Below, one piece after another: positions 1 through 8,351 of a DNA stretch of 64,000 nt (position 1 is the first letter of the stretch; each line of letters starts with the position of its first letter). A model generated the notes under the pieces. The model did not search any database, was not told the origin of the DNA, and was given only the letters and a program-made list of their open reading frames with translations. This stretch comes from Streptomyces longispororuber (GTDB lineage Bacteria > Actinomycetota > Actinomycetes > Streptomycetales > Streptomycetaceae): the NCBI RefSeq assembly GCF_024448165.1, contig NZ_JAMOLN010000009.1, positions 28,180 through 92,179 of the forward strand. Reading direction: 5' to 3'. The position numbers and the translations under genes are program-made.

Positions 1-2
1 GA

Positions 3-2006
3 CTGCTCGACGCGCTCCGCTTCCTGAACGCCGTCGGCTACGCCCCGGCCCGGTCCGAGTCGGGCAACTGGTGGTTCTGGGAGATCGGCTCGCCGCGCGC
101 CCTCATGGACACGTGCGTGCTGCTGCGCGACCGGTTGCCGGCGGCCGACCTGGACGCCTATGTGAAGACCGTCGCCCGGTTCGTGCCGAACCCCGACCGG
201 CGGACCAACTCCCCCTCCCTCGCCGAGACCGGCGCCAACCGGGCCGACAAGGCCGTCATCGTCGCCCTGCGCGGGCTGCTCGGCCGCGATCCGGCGGCGC
301 TCGCGCTGGCCCGCGACGGACTGTCGGACGTCCGCGACAGCAGCAGGAACAGCCTCTTCCGGTACGTCACTTCGGGCGACGGCTTCTACCCCGACGGCTC
401 CTTCGTCCAGCACGACGTCGTCGCGTACACCGGCACGTACGGCAGTGTGCTGCTCGGTGGCGCGGGGCAGCTGATCGCGCTGCTCGCCGGGTCCGCGTGG
501 GCCGTGACCGATCCGGCTGTCGGCGTCCTGCACGACGCGGTGGACCGGACCTTCGCACCGGTTCTCTTCGACGGACTGATGATGGACGCGGTGCGCGGAC
601 GCGCGATATCCCGGGAGCGGGCCCGCGACCACACCGACGGCGCCGTCGCCGTCTCCTACGTCCTCCAACTCGCCGACGGCGCACCGCAGTCGTACGCGGA
701 CCGCTGGCGGGCGGCGGCGAAGGGCTGGATCCTGCGGAACACCGAGACGCCGTACGCCTCGCTGGTCGGCATCCCCGCCCTGGCCCGCGCCAAGGCGCTG
801 CTCGACGACCCGGCGGTGAGTCCCGCCGAGCGGCTCACCGGTCACTTCGTCTTCGCCGACATGGACCGGGTGGTGCACCGGCGGCCCGGCTGGGCGTGCG
901 CCCTGTCGCTGTCGTCGAAGCGGATCGCCGCCTACGAGGCGGGCAACGGCGAGAACCTGCACGGCTGGTACACCGGCGACGGCATGACCTACCTGTACGA
1001 CGGCGACGACCTCGACGCGTTCGGCGACGGCTTCTGGCCGACCGTCGATCCCCACCGGCTGCCGGGCACGACCGTGGACACCCGCCCCCGCACGGACCTC
1101 GGCACGGGCGGCGGGACCGGCACCTTCCGGCCGACGAACGCGGTCGCGGGCGGCGCCGTCCTCGACGGCCGGTACGGCGCCGCCGCGATGGAACTGATCG
1201 CCGACGGGTCGACCCTGCGCGCCAAGAAGGCGTGGTTCTTCGTGGACAACGCGGTCGTCGCCCTGGGCAGCGGCATCACGGCGAGCGACGGCCGCACGAT
1301 CGAGACGGTCGTGGAGAACCGCAACCTGCACGCCGGCGGAACGCAGCGGCTCACCGTCGACGGACACCGGCAGCCCGGCGACCAGGGCTGGTCGGCGCGG
1401 CTCACCGACGCGCGCTGGGCCCACCTGGAGGGCAGCGGCGGATACGTCTTCCCGTCCGGCGGTCCCCTGTGCGCGCTGCGCGAGGAACGCACGGGCACCT
1501 GGCGCGACCTCAACACCGGCGCGGACACGGGCGGCAGCACGGCACCGGTCACCCGCCGCTACGCCACCCTCTGGTTCGACCACGGCACCTCCCCCGCGGC
1601 CGCCTCCTACGCCTACGTGCTCCTGCCGGGGGCGACGGCCGCGGCCACCGCCGCCTGGTCCCGGTCCCGGCCGGTGCGGGTGCTCGGCAACGACGCCGGC
1701 GTCCAGGCCGTCGCCTCGCCCCGGCTCGGGCTGCTCGCCGCGCACTTCTGGGCGGCCGGCACGGTCGAGGGCCTGGGCTGCGACGGCCCGGGCACCGTGC
1801 TGGTGCGCCGCCGCGACGACGGCGTCTCCGTCGCCGTCGCGGACCCCGGCCGTACCGCCACCACCCTCACCGTCGAACTGCCCTTCCCCGTACGGCGGGT
1901 GGTCAGGGCCGACGACACGGTCACGGTCACCCCGGGCCGACGCCCCGTGCTCACCGTCCACGTGGGCGGCTCGCGCGGCCACACCCACACCGCCGACCTG
2001 ATCTGA
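3..2006 (+). CDS. Polysaccharide lyase family 8 (hyaluronate/chondroitin/xanthan lyase type), 5' end missing
   Basis: The reading frame is open from the left edge, so the N-terminus (normally a signal peptide) is outside the window; 667 residues remain. The first visible residues include GNWWFWEIGSPRA, a typical PL8 N-terminal alpha-toroid motif. A TGANR segment supplies the conserved catalytic Asn, and SFVQHDVVAYTGTYG supplies the catalytic His and Tyr. NGEN..GWYTGDGMTYLY marks the start of the beta-sandwich part. PL8 enzymes cut acidic polysaccharides by beta-elimination and are usually secreted. The exact substrate cannot be read from sequence. DUF2264 follows after 32 bp, suggesting one polysaccharide-use operon whose beginning lies upstream. 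Confidence 0.9.
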   Translation: MLDALRFLNAVGYAPARSESGNWWFWEIGSPRALMDTCVLLRDRLPAADLDAYVKTVARFVPNPDRRTNSPSLAETGANRADKAVIVALRGLLGRDPAALALARDGLSDVRDSSRNSLFRYVTSGDGFYPDGSFVQHDVVAYTGTYGSVLLGGAGQLIALLAGSAWAVTDPAVGVLHDAVDRTFAPVLFDGLMMDAVRGRAISRERARDHTDGAVAVSYVLQLADGAPQSYADRWRAAAKGWILRNTETPYASLVGIPALARAKALLDDPAVSPAERLTGHFVFADMDRVVHRRPGWACALSLSSKRIAAYEAGNGENLHGWYTGDGMTYLYDGDDLDAFGDGFWPTVDPHRLPGTTVDTRPRTDLGTGGGTGTFRPTNAVAGGAVLDGRYGAAAMELIADGSTLRAKKAWFFVDNAVVALGSGITASDGRTIETVVENRNLHAGGTQRLTVDGHRQPGDQGWSARLTDARWAHLEGSGGYVFPSGGPLCALREERTGTWRDLNTGADTGGSTAPVTRRYATLWFDHGTSPAAASYAYVLLPGATAAATAAWSRSRPVRVLGNDAGVQAVASPRLGLLAAHFWAAGTVEGLGCDGPGTVLVRRRDDGVSVAVADPGRTATTLTVELPFPVRRVVRADDTVTVTPGRRPVLTVHVGGSRGHTHTADLI

Positions 2007-2038
2007 TCCCGCCCCGACCGAGGAGCCAGCGAACCACC

Positions 2039-3952
2039 ATGCCCGCCCCGTACTTCCCCCAGCCGCCCACCGACCGTGTCCGCTCCCCGCTGACGGGATG
2101 GACCCGGGCGCACTGGGAGGCCCTGGCCGACCGGCAGCTGGACGCGCTGCTGCCGTACGCGACACCGGGATTCGCCCAGTACCGGCTGCCGGGGCGGGCC
2201 AGCTGGTCCGGGGTCGTCTCGGACGGGCTCGAAGGGTTCGCTCGGACATTTCTGCTGGCCTCCTTCCGAATCGCGGGTGCGGGCGGCCGGGACGAGCCGG
2301 GCTCGTCCGTGATCTCCCACCTGATCGAAAGGTATACGCAGGGTCTGACAACGGGCACGGACCGTGACAGCGGCGAGGCCTGGCCCGAACTCACCGACTG
2401 CTCCCAGCAGATGGTGGAGGCGGCCTCCGTCGCGATCGGTCTGCACGAGACCCGCCCCTGGATCTGGGACCGGCTGGACGCCCGGGTCCAGGAGCGGGTC
2501 GTCGACTGGTTCTCCGGCTTCGTCGGCGGCCGGACCTGGGACAACAACTGGCGTCTCTTCCAGGTCGTCTCCGAGCAGTTCCTGGCCTCGGTCGGCGCGC
2601 CGTACAGCCAGAGCGACATCGACGGCGGCCTCGACCGGATCGACGACTGGTACGTCGGCGACGGCTGGTACACCGACGGCGACGGCCGCAACTTCGACTA
2701 CTACATCGGCTGGGCCCTGCACCTGTACCCGCTGCTGTGGGCCCGCATGACCGGTCCGGACGGCGACGGCGGGCGCGCGAAGGTCTACCGCGAGCGGCTG
2801 GGCCGGTTCCTGGACACCTACCCGAGGTTCTTCGGCGGCGACGGCGCGCCCGTGCACCAGGGCCGGTCGCTCACCTACCGGTTCGCCGCGACCGCGCCGG
2901 TGTGGATGGGCGCGCTGGCCGACTGCACGCCGCTCGACCCCGGACTGACCCGGCGGCTGGCGTCCGGCGCGGCCCGGCACTTCGTGGAGCGGGGCGTGCC
3001 GGACGAGCGGGGGCTGCTGCCGCTGGGCTGGTACGACACGTTCCTGCCCGCGACCCAGCCGTACTCGGGGCCCGCCTCACCGTACTGGGCGAGCAAGGGC
3101 TTCCTCGGGCTGCTGCTGCCCGCCGACCACCCGGTGTGGACCGCTCGTGAACTCCCCCTGCCGGTCGAGGAGTCGGACCAGGCGGGCCAGTACACGGCGC
3201 TGCCCGCACCCGGCTGGCTGCTGCACGGCACCCCGCACGACGGCATCGTCCGCCTGATCAACCACGGCAGCGACCACAACGCCCTGGAGGGCCCGGCCAC
3301 CGACGATCCGCACTACGCCAAGCTCGCCTACTCCACGGCGACCGCACCGGAGTCCGCGCCGCACGCCTGGGCCAGGACCGTCGACAACCACATCGCCCTG
3401 CTCGCCGCCGACGGCACCCCGTCGCGCCGCCGCCGCATCCATCCGCTCACATGCGAGGGACAACGCGCCTCGTCCCGCCACGACGCCCGGCTCCCGGACA
3501 GCGACGAAGACTTTCCGATCGAGTCGACGAGCGTGCTGCACGGCCCCTGGGAGCTGCGCGTGCACCGGGTGCAGGCGCCGGCGGGCGTCACGGTGCGCGA
3601 GGGCGGTCACGCCGTCGCCGACAGCACCCGACCGCACGCCGCGCAGGGGCCCGGGTGGGCGCTGACCCGCACGGAGTCGGGGCTGACGAGCGCGGTGGTC
3701 GCCCTGTACGGCTGGGACGCGGACACGGGTGTCGCCCGCGAGGTCGAGGCCAACGCCCACGGGCCGCACTCCGCGACCCCGTACCTGCGTGCGCGGCACC
3801 ATCCCGGCGGCGCGAGCGTCCACGTCGCGCTCGTGGCGCTGACCCGCGACGTGGTGCATCCCGAGGCGCTCCGCGAGTCGATCGCCTGCGCGGTGGACGA
3901 CGACGGGCAGGTGCGGATCACGTTCCCCGACGGGGAGACCGTCACCGTGTAG
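2039..3952 (+). CDS. DUF2264 domain-containing protein
   Basis: A 637-residue protein starting at ATG 2039, shortly after the lyase stop and behind an AGGAG sequence. N-terminal residues (PLTGWTRAHWEALADRQL) and the long helical repeats with WDNNWRLF and YVGDGWYTDGDGRNFDYYIGWALH resemble DUF2264, a family of alpha/alpha-toroid proteins related in fold to polysaccharide lyases and unsaturated glycosidases. The C-terminal third is beta-rich. No signal peptide is visible, so it may process oligosaccharides inside the cell after the upstream lyase. The same frame stays open back to position 71 but that part overlaps the lyase and is not coding. It ends 13 bp from the convergent GAF gene. Confidence 0.85.
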   Translation: MPAPYFPQPPTDRVRSPLTGWTRAHWEALADRQLDALLPYATPGFAQYRLPGRASWSGVVSDGLEGFARTFLLASFRIAGAGGRDEPGSSVISHLIERYTQGLTTGTDRDSGEAWPELTDCSQQMVEAASVAIGLHETRPWIWDRLDARVQERVVDWFSGFVGGRTWDNNWRLFQVVSEQFLASVGAPYSQSDIDGGLDRIDDWYVGDGWYTDGDGRNFDYYIGWALHLYPLLWARMTGPDGDGGRAKVYRERLGRFLDTYPRFFGGDGAPVHQGRSLTYRFAATAPVWMGALADCTPLDPGLTRRLASGAARHFVERGVPDERGLLPLGWYDTFLPATQPYSGPASPYWASKGFLGLLLPADHPVWTARELPLPVEESDQAGQYTALPAPGWLLHGTPHDGIVRLINHGSDHNALEGPATDDPHYAKLAYSTATAPESAPHAWARTVDNHIALLAADGTPSRRRRIHPLTCEGQRASSRHDARLPDSDEDFPIESTSVLHGPWELRVHRVQAPAGVTVREGGHAVADSTRPHAAQGPGWALTRTESGLTSAVVALYGWDADTGVAREVEANAHGPHSATPYLRARHHPGGASVHVALVALTRDVVHPEALRESIACAVDDDGQVRITFPDGETVTV

Positions 3953-3965
3953 CCCGGCCGCGGCC

Positions 3966-4547
3966 TCACCCCAGCAGGTCGCTCCGCCCCCGGACCGTGT
4001 CCATCAGCTCCGCGGCCATCGCCTTGATGACCGCGAGCCCGGCACGCCCCCACGGGCGGGGTTCGGTGGCCACGACGCACACGGTGCCGAGCGCGAGCCC
4101 CGTACGGTCGTCGATCAGGGGTGCGCCCAGGTAGGAGCGGATGCCGATCTCGTCGACCACGGGGTTGCCCGCGAAGCGCGGGTAGTCGCAGACGTCTTCG
4201 AGGACGAGCGCCTTGCGCCGCACGACCACGTGGGGGCAGTACCCGTGGTCGCGTGCCATGTAGCGGCTCGCCGAGCCGCCGGCGGACTCGGCGGCCACCG
4301 CGCTCAGTTCACCACCGCGGTGGTCGCCGTCCGGGGTGTGCAGTCCGGCGAAGAACTGCCGGTTGTCGTCGATGAAGTTGACCATGGCGTACGGAGCTCC
4401 GGTGACGTCCGCGAGCCGGTCGGCGAACAGGTCGAAGACCGGTTCGGGACGCTGTCCGAGGTCGAGCCGGCGCAGCCGCCGCGCCCGGTCGGGGCCCTCC
4501 TTGTCGACCGGGGTGAGCAGCAGACGCCCGGCCGCGTCGTACGTCAT
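3966..4547 (-). CDS. GAF domain-containing protein at the end of the conservon
   Basis: 193 residues. The start ATG (4547) overlaps the stop of the upstream GTPase gene as ATGA, so it is translationally coupled to the conservon. Residues ~30-185 form one GAF domain (YAMVNFIDDNRQFFAG, RSYLGAPLIDD, LALGTVCVV), a fold that binds small ligands or senses redox state. No catalytic output domain is present. Its place after cvnD suggests a sensory or adaptor partner of the CvnA-D complex. A longer frame to 4859 runs antiparallel to real coding sequence and was not used. Confidence 0.85.
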   Translation of the reverse strand: MTYDAAGRLLLTPVDKEGPDRARRLRRLDLGQRPEPVFDLFADRLADVTGAPYAMVNFIDDNRQFFAGLHTPDGDHRGGELSAVAAESAGGSASRYMARDHGYCPHVVVRRKALVLEDVCDYPRFAGNPVVDEIGIRSYLGAPLIDDRTGLALGTVCVVATEPRPWGRAGLAVIKAMAAELMDTVRGRSDLLG

Positions 4548-5143
4548 GTGTGGGCTCCGAAGCCGGTGGCCGCCGGCGCGGAGTGCGCCAGCAGGTGCCG
4601 GACCAGGGTGAGCAGCGTCTGGATGCCGGAGCTGGAGATGCGCGCGTCGCAGCGCACCACGGGCACCTCGGGGTCGAGGTCGATGGCGGCGCGCACCTCC
4701 TCGGGTTCGTAGCGGTACGCGCCGTCGAACTCGTTGACCGCCACGATGAAGCCCATGCCGCGCTCCTCGAAGAAGTCGACGGCGGCGAAGCAGTCCTCCA
4801 GGCGACGGGTGTCGGCGAGGATCACCGCTCCGAGGGCGCCCTCGGAGAGTTCGTCCCACATGAACCAGAAGCGCTCCTGTCCCGGGGTGCCGAACAGGTA
4901 GAGCACGTGCGCGGGGTCGAGGGTGATCCGCCCGAAGTCCATCGCGACGGTCGTCTCGACCTTGTTCTCGATGCCGTCGAGGTCGTCCGTGTCAGCGCTG
5001 ACCGTGGTGAGCAGCTCTTCCGTGCTGAGCGGAGCGATCTCGCTGACCGCCCCGACGAAGGTCGTCTTGCCGACCCCGAACCCACCCGCGACCAAGATCT
5101 TCAGTGCGGTGGGGAAGGGATCAGAGCTGTCGTCGTAGTCCAT
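4544..5143 (-). CDS. cvnD: Conservon small GTPase CvnD
   Basis: 199 residues starting at ATG 5143. The P-loop GGFGVGKTT lies near residue 20, the DxxGxxE-like switch region appears as FGTPGQERFWFMWDEL, and the guanine-specificity motif is NEFD. These place it with the CvnD/MglA-like GTPases encoded at the end of Streptomyces conservons, where they act with the CvnA kinase-like protein, the CvnB roadblock protein and CvnC as a membrane-associated complex. It overlaps cvnC by 23 bp and the GAF gene by 4 bp, so all are co-translated. Confidence 0.92.
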   Translation of the reverse strand: MDYDDSSDPFPTALKILVAGGFGVGKTTFVGAVSEIAPLSTEELLTTVSADTDDLDGIENKVETTVAMDFGRITLDPAHVLYLFGTPGQERFWFMWDELSEGALGAVILADTRRLEDCFAAVDFFEERGMGFIVAVNEFDGAYRYEPEEVRAAIDLDPEVPVVRCDARISSSGIQTLLTLVRHLLAHSAPAATGFGAHT

Positions 5144-5492
5144 CGAGCACTGCCTCCAGTAGGGACCGGTCAGTGGGGTTGTCGTGGAACGTGGGGGGCT
5201 TGGTGGTGATCGCCCCGCAGTCGACGAGGTCGGACAGCAGGACCTTGGTGACGGCCGCGGGGAGCTTGAGGTGGCCGGCGATCTCCGCGACCGACGTGGG
5301 CTGCGCACAGAGTTCGAGCGCCTGGCCGTGCTCGGGTCCCAGATAGCCGAGGGGGGTCGCCCCGGTGGCCATGACCAGGGACAGCAGGTCCATCGACGTG
5401 CTCGGCCGGGTGCGTCCGTTGCTGATCGTGTACGGGCGCACGAGCCGGCCTGCGGCGCCGTCGAGCCACGGCCCGTCCTGCGGGGCCGCCAC
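5121..5492 (-). CDS. cvnC: Conservon DUF742 protein CvnC
   Basis: About 123 residues with the DUF742 pattern (RLVRPYTISNGRT, winged-helix-like EIAGHLKLPAAVTKVLLSDLVD). Start choice: GTG at 5492 is preferred because GAGG ends 8 nt upstream of it; the in-frame TTG at 5498 is only 2 nt after the same GAGG. The start overlaps or abuts the cvnB stop. In known conservons CvnC is a probable DNA-binding or adaptor subunit of the Cvn complex; its molecular role is not settled. Confidence 0.9.
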   Translation of the reverse strand: MAAPQDGPWLDGAAGRLVRPYTISNGRTRPSTSMDLLSLVMATGATPLGYLGPEHGQALELCAQPTSVAEIAGHLKLPAAVTKVLLSDLVDCGAITTKPPTFHDNPTDRSLLEAVLDGLRRQL

Positions 5493-5494
5493 CC

Positions 5495-5929
5495 TCAATT
5501 CCTCATCGCCGTGGGTTCGGCCGAGGGCTGCCGGGGCGCGGTCACCAGGTACGGCCGGACGCTCTTGACGAGCATGGCCATCTCGTAGCCGAGGACCGCG
5601 GCGTCGGCCTCCCGCCCGGCCAGCACCGCCAGGCAGGTCCCGGAGCCCGCGGTCGACACGAACAGCAGGGTGGAGTCGAGCTCCACCACCACCTGCCGGA
5701 CGTCACCGCCGTCACCGAACCGGACCCCGGCGCTGCGGCCGAGCGAGTAGAGGCCCGAGGCGAGGGCCGCCATGTGGTCGGCGCTGTCGGCGTCGAGTCC
5801 GTGCACGGACTTGACGAGGCCGTCGGAGGAGAGGAGCACGGCGCTGTTGGTGTGGGGAACGCGCTGGACGAGGCCGCTCATCAGCCAGTCGAGATCGGAC
5901 ACATGACCCGTCGGCACATCGCTCGCCAT
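5495..5929 (-). CDS. cvnB: Conservon roadblock/LC7 protein CvnB
   Basis: 144 residues with a roadblock/LC7 fold: DLDWLMSGLVQRVPHTNSAVLLSSDGL, then ADHMAALASGLYSLGR and LFVSTAGSGTCLAVLAGR. Roadblock proteins commonly act as partners or GAPs of MglA-like GTPases, here CvnD. The ATG at 5929 is reached within the usual Streptomyces CvnB N-terminus (MASDVPTGHVSDLDWL). It lies 120 bp downstream of the apparent cvnA end and is closely followed by cvnC. Confidence 0.93.
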   Translation of the reverse strand: MASDVPTGHVSDLDWLMSGLVQRVPHTNSAVLLSSDGLVKSVHGLDADSADHMAALASGLYSLGRSAGVRFGDGGDVRQVVVELDSTLLFVSTAGSGTCLAVLAGREADAAVLGYEMAMLVKSVRPYLVTAPRQPSAEPTAMRN

Positions 5930-6049
5930 GGGGGATCGACTCCTTGGTGGACTGCTCGGTGTGGTGCTGGTCGGGGGGAAGGACGGAGGCGGGGCGCGGC
6001 CCGCCGGGTATCTCCTCGCACGGCGGAGCCGTGCCCGTGCCCTCGGGGG

Positions 6050-7625
6050 TCACTCGGCGCTCCCGCCCGTGTCCCGGGGCCGGGTGGGGGGTTCGCGCGG
6101 GTCGGCCGCCTCGGCGAGCGTGATGCCGCGCTGGAAGGCAGCCATCAGGCCGGGGTCGTGGCCCACCGGCGGCTCGTCGTCCTGGCGCTGGGTGGGGCCG
6201 CCGCGCAGTTGCGGTGCGAGGTGTTCCTGCGCTCTGCGCCGGGGCAGTTGGGGGCGGCCCATGGTGCCGCGCACCGCGCCGTTGAGCGGTGTCGGCGGGG
6301 CGGACGACGGCGCTGTGTCCGTTCGCCGCGGCGGCCTGCGGTCCGAGCACGCTGTCGGCGGTCGCCGCGGCGGCGGCCCTGCGCACGTGGGGGGTGCGCT
6401 CGGCGCCCTCGTCGCGGTCCGTGCCGAGCAGTCCCTGCGGCAGGACGAGGACGGCCTGGACTCCCCCGTAGATGTTGGTCTGCAGCCGTACGGTGATGCC
6501 GTGCCGCCGGGCGAGCTGCGACACCACGAACAGACCGATGCGGCCGTCCTGGAGGAGGCTCGCCACGTTGACCTGGTCGGGGTCGGCGAGCAGGGCGTTC
6601 ATCTTGTTCTGCTCGGTGACGGGCATGCCGAGGCCGCGGTCCTCGACCTCGACGGCGAGCCCGGAGGTCACCAGGTTGGCGCGGAGCAGGACCTGGGTGT
6701 GGGGGGCGGAGAACACCGTGGCGTTCTCGACGAGTTCGGCGAGGAGGTGGATGCAGTCGGCGACGGCGTGGCCGCGCAGGGTGCCGTCGATCGGCGGGAC
6801 GAGTTTGACGCGGGAGTACTGCTCGACCTCGGCGATCGCGGACCGCATCACCTCGGTCATGGAGACGGGGTGGCTCCACTGGCGGCGCGACACGGCGCCG
6901 CCCAGGACGGCGAGGTTCTCCGCGTGCCGGCGGATGCGCGTCGCCAGGTGGTCGACGTGGAAGAGCCCCTTGAGCAGGTCGGGGTCCTCCACGTCGTTCT
7001 CGAGGTCGTCGAGGATGGAGATCTCACGGTGCACCAGGGACTGCAGGCGCCGCGCGAGGTTCACGAAGACCTCGACCTTCTGCTGGCTGCCCGCCTGGCT
7101 GGAGAGCTGGGTGGCCTGGACGACGGTGGTGACGGCGACGTCCTGGGCGCGGGCGAGGTCGGCGGCGAGGCGGTCGAAGTCGTCGGCGCCGGGGGCGGGT
7201 GCCGCCGGGGCGCGGCGCGGCGGCGGGGCCTCACCCTTGCGCAACCGCTCGACGAGTCCGCGCAGTTCGGCCTGGCCGCGGGCGCTGGTGCGGCGCAGCC
7301 CGACGACCCGGTCACGGACGGCGGTGGCGGCCCGGTCGGCGGCGACGGCGGCGATCACGATGCCGGCCACGGTGACGAGGCAGGCGGCGGCGAGGACGGC
7401 CCAGAGGGTGGCGCTCGGCCGGACGCCCGTGGACCGTACGGCGAACAGGACGGCCGCGCTCGCGCTGAGGGCCACCGCGAGGGGTGGCAGGACGGCGATG
7501 CGCAGCAGGTGGGGCCGTATGTGGGTCTCGGACGGATGCGGTGCGGCGGCCCGCCCGGCCGGCCTGCCGTGCCGACCGCCTTCGCGGCGGTCTGCGCGGG
7601 CGGCCGGCTGGCGAAGCTGAGACAT
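6050..7625 (-). CDS. cvnA: Conservon sensor-kinase-like protein CvnA, with an apparent frameshift near 6290-6325
   Basis: Starts at ATG 7625 (MSQLRQPAARAD) with GAGGA 8 nt upstream. Two membrane segments follow (LLRIAVLPPLAVALSASAAV and LWAVLAAACLVTVAGIVIAA), then a long cytoplasmic part with a degenerate HisKA-like helix pair and an ATPase domain (ELVENATVFS, VEDRGLGM, DGRIGLFVVSQLARRHGI). In this frame the end reads through into cvnB. The conserved CvnA tail (GRPQLPRRRAQEHLAPQL ... GHDPGLMAAFQRGITLAEA) is in a different frame ending at 6050. The switch in third-position GC occurs around 6295-6310, consistent with one extra base near GTCGTCCGCC. This is a sequencing error or a real mutation. 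Confidence 0.85.
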
Positions 7626-7802
7626 ACGGCGTCCTCGTCCTTGGTTCTGTGGGGGGTCTGTGGCAGCGGTCGCGACGTCAGCCAGGGCGACCCGGCGTCG
7701 CGCGGCGGGCACTCACGGTAGTCGTCAACGCCTCATGTGCGGTGGGCAGTTGCCAAACTCCGGCGGCCGACGTCCCGCTCTGGTATGAGTCCTCGCACGG
7801 CA

Positions 7803-7822
7803 GTCCGATTGTCCGGTCGGAC
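7803..7822. promoter_or_regulatory. Inverted repeat in the cvnA-VOC intergenic region
   Basis: GTCCGA and TCGGAC arms with an 8-bp spacer lie in the 248-bp divergent region. Geometry fits a dimeric repressor site. Just downstream, TACGGT at 7860-7865 ends 8 nt before the VOC ATG, so the VOC mRNA may be leaderless. No factor can be named. Confidence 0.35.
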
Positions 7823-7873
7823 ACCCGTTCGCCCAGGCCGGAGTGTCAGTGCCCTCCCGTACGGTCTGCTCCC

Positions 7874-8326
7874 ATGGCAACGAGATTCGACCTCACGCTC
7901 GACTGCGCGGACGCGCCGCTGCTCGCCGACTTCTGGAAGACGGCGCTCGGTTACGTGGACGCGCCCCCGCCCGCGCCGTTCGCGACGCGCGAGGAGTGGC
8001 TCGCGTCGTTCGGCCCGCTGCCGGGCGACGGCGACAAGGCGGGCGACGCCGCGGACGACGGGGCGTGGCTGTGCGATCCGGCGGGGGTGGGGCCGCGGCT
8101 GAGCATCCTGAAGGTGCCGGAGCCGAAGACGGCGAAGAACCGGCTGCACATCGACGTGCGGGTGCCGGGGCACGGTGCGCCGCAGGAGCGCTGGGCCCGC
8201 ATCGAGTCGGAGGCGGACCGGCTGGTGCGAGCGGGCGGCACGATCCTGGACGAGTTCGACGGCCACCACATCCTGATGGCCGATCCGGAGGGGAACGAGT
8301 TCTGTGTCGCGGCGGCGACCGGCTGA
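7874..8326 (+). CDS. VOC superfamily protein (glyoxalase-like)
   Basis: 150 residues from ATG 7874. It has the glyoxalase_6-like layout: FDLTLDCADAPLLADFWKTALGY at the N-terminus, LSILKVPEPKTAKNRLHIDV in the centre (metal His in HID) and ADPEGNEFCVA at the C-terminus. Such small VOC proteins include glyoxalases, dioxygenases and antibiotic-binding proteins, and the substrate cannot be assigned. Upstream sequence in the same frame back to 7484 is antisense to cvnA and not used. It converges on the monooxygenase-hydrolase gene. Confidence 0.85.
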   Translation: MATRFDLTLDCADAPLLADFWKTALGYVDAPPPAPFATREEWLASFGPLPGDGDKAGDAADDGAWLCDPAGVGPRLSILKVPEPKTAKNRLHIDVRVPGHGAPQERWARIESEADRLVRAGGTILDEFDGHHILMADPEGNEFCVAAATG

Positions 8327-8351
8327 GCCGGTCGCCGCCGGGCCGGGCCGG

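Noticed and set aside
71..2038. Upstream part of a 1293-codon open frame fused to DUF2264
   Set aside because: It overlaps the lyase in another frame, is Arg/Pro/Gly rich, and the DUF2264 homology begins only at ATG 2039.
5712..6290. C-terminal part of the long cvnA frame running into cvnB
   Set aside because: Composition turns to His/Arg/Pro runs and overlaps cvnB; the conserved CvnA tail lies in another frame.
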